DNA from: Elusimicrobiota bacterium
Lineage (GTDB): Bacteria > CG03 > SLGR01 > PWQF01
Assembly: GCA_003556865.1 (NCBI GenBank)
Contig: PWQF01000109.1
Span: 1 to 7,232 of the forward strand
Length of the DNA: 7,232 bases
Reading direction: 5' to 3'
In this document: piece by piece, positions 6,328 through 7,232 of the stretch
How the letters are laid out: the number at the start of each line of letters is the position of its first letter
Position numbering within the stretch: position 1 is the first letter of the stretch
Position numbers and translations under genes: made by a program
The notes under the pieces: generated by a model
Databases searched by the model: none
What the model was told of the DNA's origin: nothing
The model's input: only the letters and a program-made list of their open reading frames with translations

Positions 6328-7232
6328 TTATTTCAATTGTACAATTTCAAGCAACTTGTCGTAGCTGCTTACTTTTGAGAATTTAACCACACCGCCACTG
6401 ATGCTGTCAAAATGCTTTTCGGCACAATGGATTTTTAGTTTTTCTATTTCACGCAAATCCATATCCGAATCACTGCCCTTGGTTTCAGCTACAAAATAGA
6501 TGTGGCGTACATTATCCTTGTCAAATACGATAGCCCAATCGGGGCTGTAGTTGGCTATAGGAGTGGATATGTAAAAGCTTTTCGGGAGCTTTGCATACAC
6601 GACTACCTCGGTACTGTTTTCAAGCGCTTTAGCAAATTCAGATTCAATCTTTGAATCAGAGGTGAGGTAGTCATAAATATGTTTTTTCAACAACTCAGAA
6701 TTGCGTAAGGCATATTTGTCATTTGTAAAGACGGTCCTTGCATCATGACGCTCTTCAATCTTGTGATACACGATATTGTTAATAATCAGACTGGCCTTCA
6801 CTTCATTGATGAGCTTCCCGCACTTGGCAATGAACTCTTCAGGGTTTTTGCGCAGCAAAACAAACTTCTCTTCCTTGATTGCTTTCAATATGGCGACAAT
6901 CGTACTTCGGGTGAGATTGGTTAGGGCTTCTATCTCCCCAACAACGTCGTAAACTGTGTCGGTGAAGAGGTCGTTTCGGATCTTAAGGTTTTGTCTTTCA
7001 GACTCTTTGAAGAGAGTGCCTTCCTGAAGTTGCTCCTTGGAACCGTCTTGCAATTCGCCGGTTTTAACTTCATAAATACGATCGCCGATATTGAGCTGTG
7101 CATTGATACGAATTTTGCTGTCTTCAATTAGCTTTTCGGTATCAAATTTGACTTCAAAGATGGTCTTAAGGTTAATCTTCTCCCACAGCGCCTGAAATTC
7201 CTTTTTCTTGAAGTTGGTATTGGTGTTCAGAA
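6328..7232 (-). CDS. res: Type III restriction endonuclease subunit Res, C-terminal part (5' end outside window)
   Basis: Only the last 300 codons are present, and the frame stays open to the right edge with no in-frame stop. A TTG at 7053 could be taken as a start, but the 59 codons before it read as continuous Res-like protein (for example KKKEFQALWEKINLKTIFEV), so the gene begins outside the window. Res subunits are usually near 1000 residues, so about two thirds, including the SF2 helicase motor, is missing. The visible part carries the endonuclease domain: SPDWAIVF around fragment residues 229-236, then FVAETKG around 247-253, giving a PD-(D/E)xK signature with D231, E249 and K251. In the family, Res pairs with Mod, hydrolyses ATP and cuts DNA some 25-27 bp from the recognition site when two sites are suitably arranged. 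The TAA stop is one base before the mod start. The type III Res assignment is firm; the integrity of the missing part is unknown. Confidence 0.93.
   Translation of the reverse strand, partial: LNTNTNFKKKEFQALWEKINLKTIFEVKFDTEKLIEDSKIRINAQLNIGDRIYEVKTGELQDGSKEQLQEGTLFKESERQNLKIRNDLFTDTVYDVVGEIEALTNLTRSTIVAILKAIKEEKFVLLRKNPEEFIAKCGKLINEVKASLIINNIVYHKIEERHDARTVFTNDKYALRNSELLKKHIYDYLTSDSKIESEFAKALENSTEVVVYAKLPKSFYISTPIANYSPDWAIVFDKDNVRHIYFVAETKGSDSDMDLREIEKLKIHCAEKHFDSISGGVVKFSKVSSYDKLLEIVQLK
6331..6350. repeat. 12-bp perfect palindrome flanked by TTGAAA direct hexamers just before mod
   Basis: AATTGTACAATT at 6335-6346 is its own reverse complement. Read on the minus strand, it overlaps two TTGAAA hexamers spaced 14 bases apart. 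It lies inside the last codons of res (EIVQLK), starting 9 bases upstream of the mod ATG. It could be an operator or a translation-affecting structure at the res-mod junction, but the coding constraint and AT richness make chance quite possible. Confidence 0.25.

Noticed and set aside
6328..7053. Complete 241-residue gene starting at TTG 7053
   Set aside because: The frame is open to the right edge and the upstream 59 codons read as typical Res sequence, so the TTG is an internal leucine codon.
1..7232. CRISPR array, tRNA, rRNA, riboswitch or insertion sequence ends
   Set aside because: No spaced direct repeats, cloverleaf-like segments, conserved RNA signatures or terminal inverted repeats were apparent on reading both strands.

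Overview
The window is the downstream part of a defence locus from a bacterium that looks like a member of the Bacteroidota. That guess rests on moderate-to-low GC, gene starts with no clear Shine-Dalgarno motif, and the general look of the SNF2-like helicase and DUF4391 proteins. It was not tested by search.

Layout. About 6.7 kb (563-7232) is one tightly packed set of genes, all on the minus strand, so transcription runs from the right edge to the left. In that order they are: (1) the C-terminal 300 codons of a type III restriction endonuclease subunit (Res), cut by the right edge; (2) a full-length type III adenine methyltransferase (Mod); (3) a 1077-residue SF2/SNF2-type helicase whose N-terminal region resembles a phospholipase-D-like fold without intact catalytic residues; (4) a 216-residue DUF4391 protein with a C-terminal coiled coil. 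Successive genes are 1, 1 and 0 bases apart, so a single transcript and translational coupling are very likely. The promoter must lie beyond the right edge. No tRNA, rRNA, CRISPR array, riboswitch or convincing terminator was seen.

The leftmost 562 bases hold no intact gene. On the plus strand, 110-343 is a start-less remnant resembling the C-terminal end of a DUF5655 protein, convergent with the operon. Just upstream is a short open stretch that may be another gene remnant. Between that remnant and the operon end is a 33-codon open stretch on the minus strand with protein-like composition and no start codon. The picture is of decayed gene fragments bordering a defence operon.

Working together. 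Mod and Res should form the type III restriction-modification complex: Mod recognises a short asymmetric site and makes N6-methyladenine on one strand, and Res supplies ATP-driven translocation and a PD-(D/E)xK nuclease. The unusual part is the two extra genes in the same transcriptional unit, a second large SF2 ATPase and DUF4391. Their role in the system is not established from sequence. This combination is the best candidate here for an expanded or composite type III defence system.
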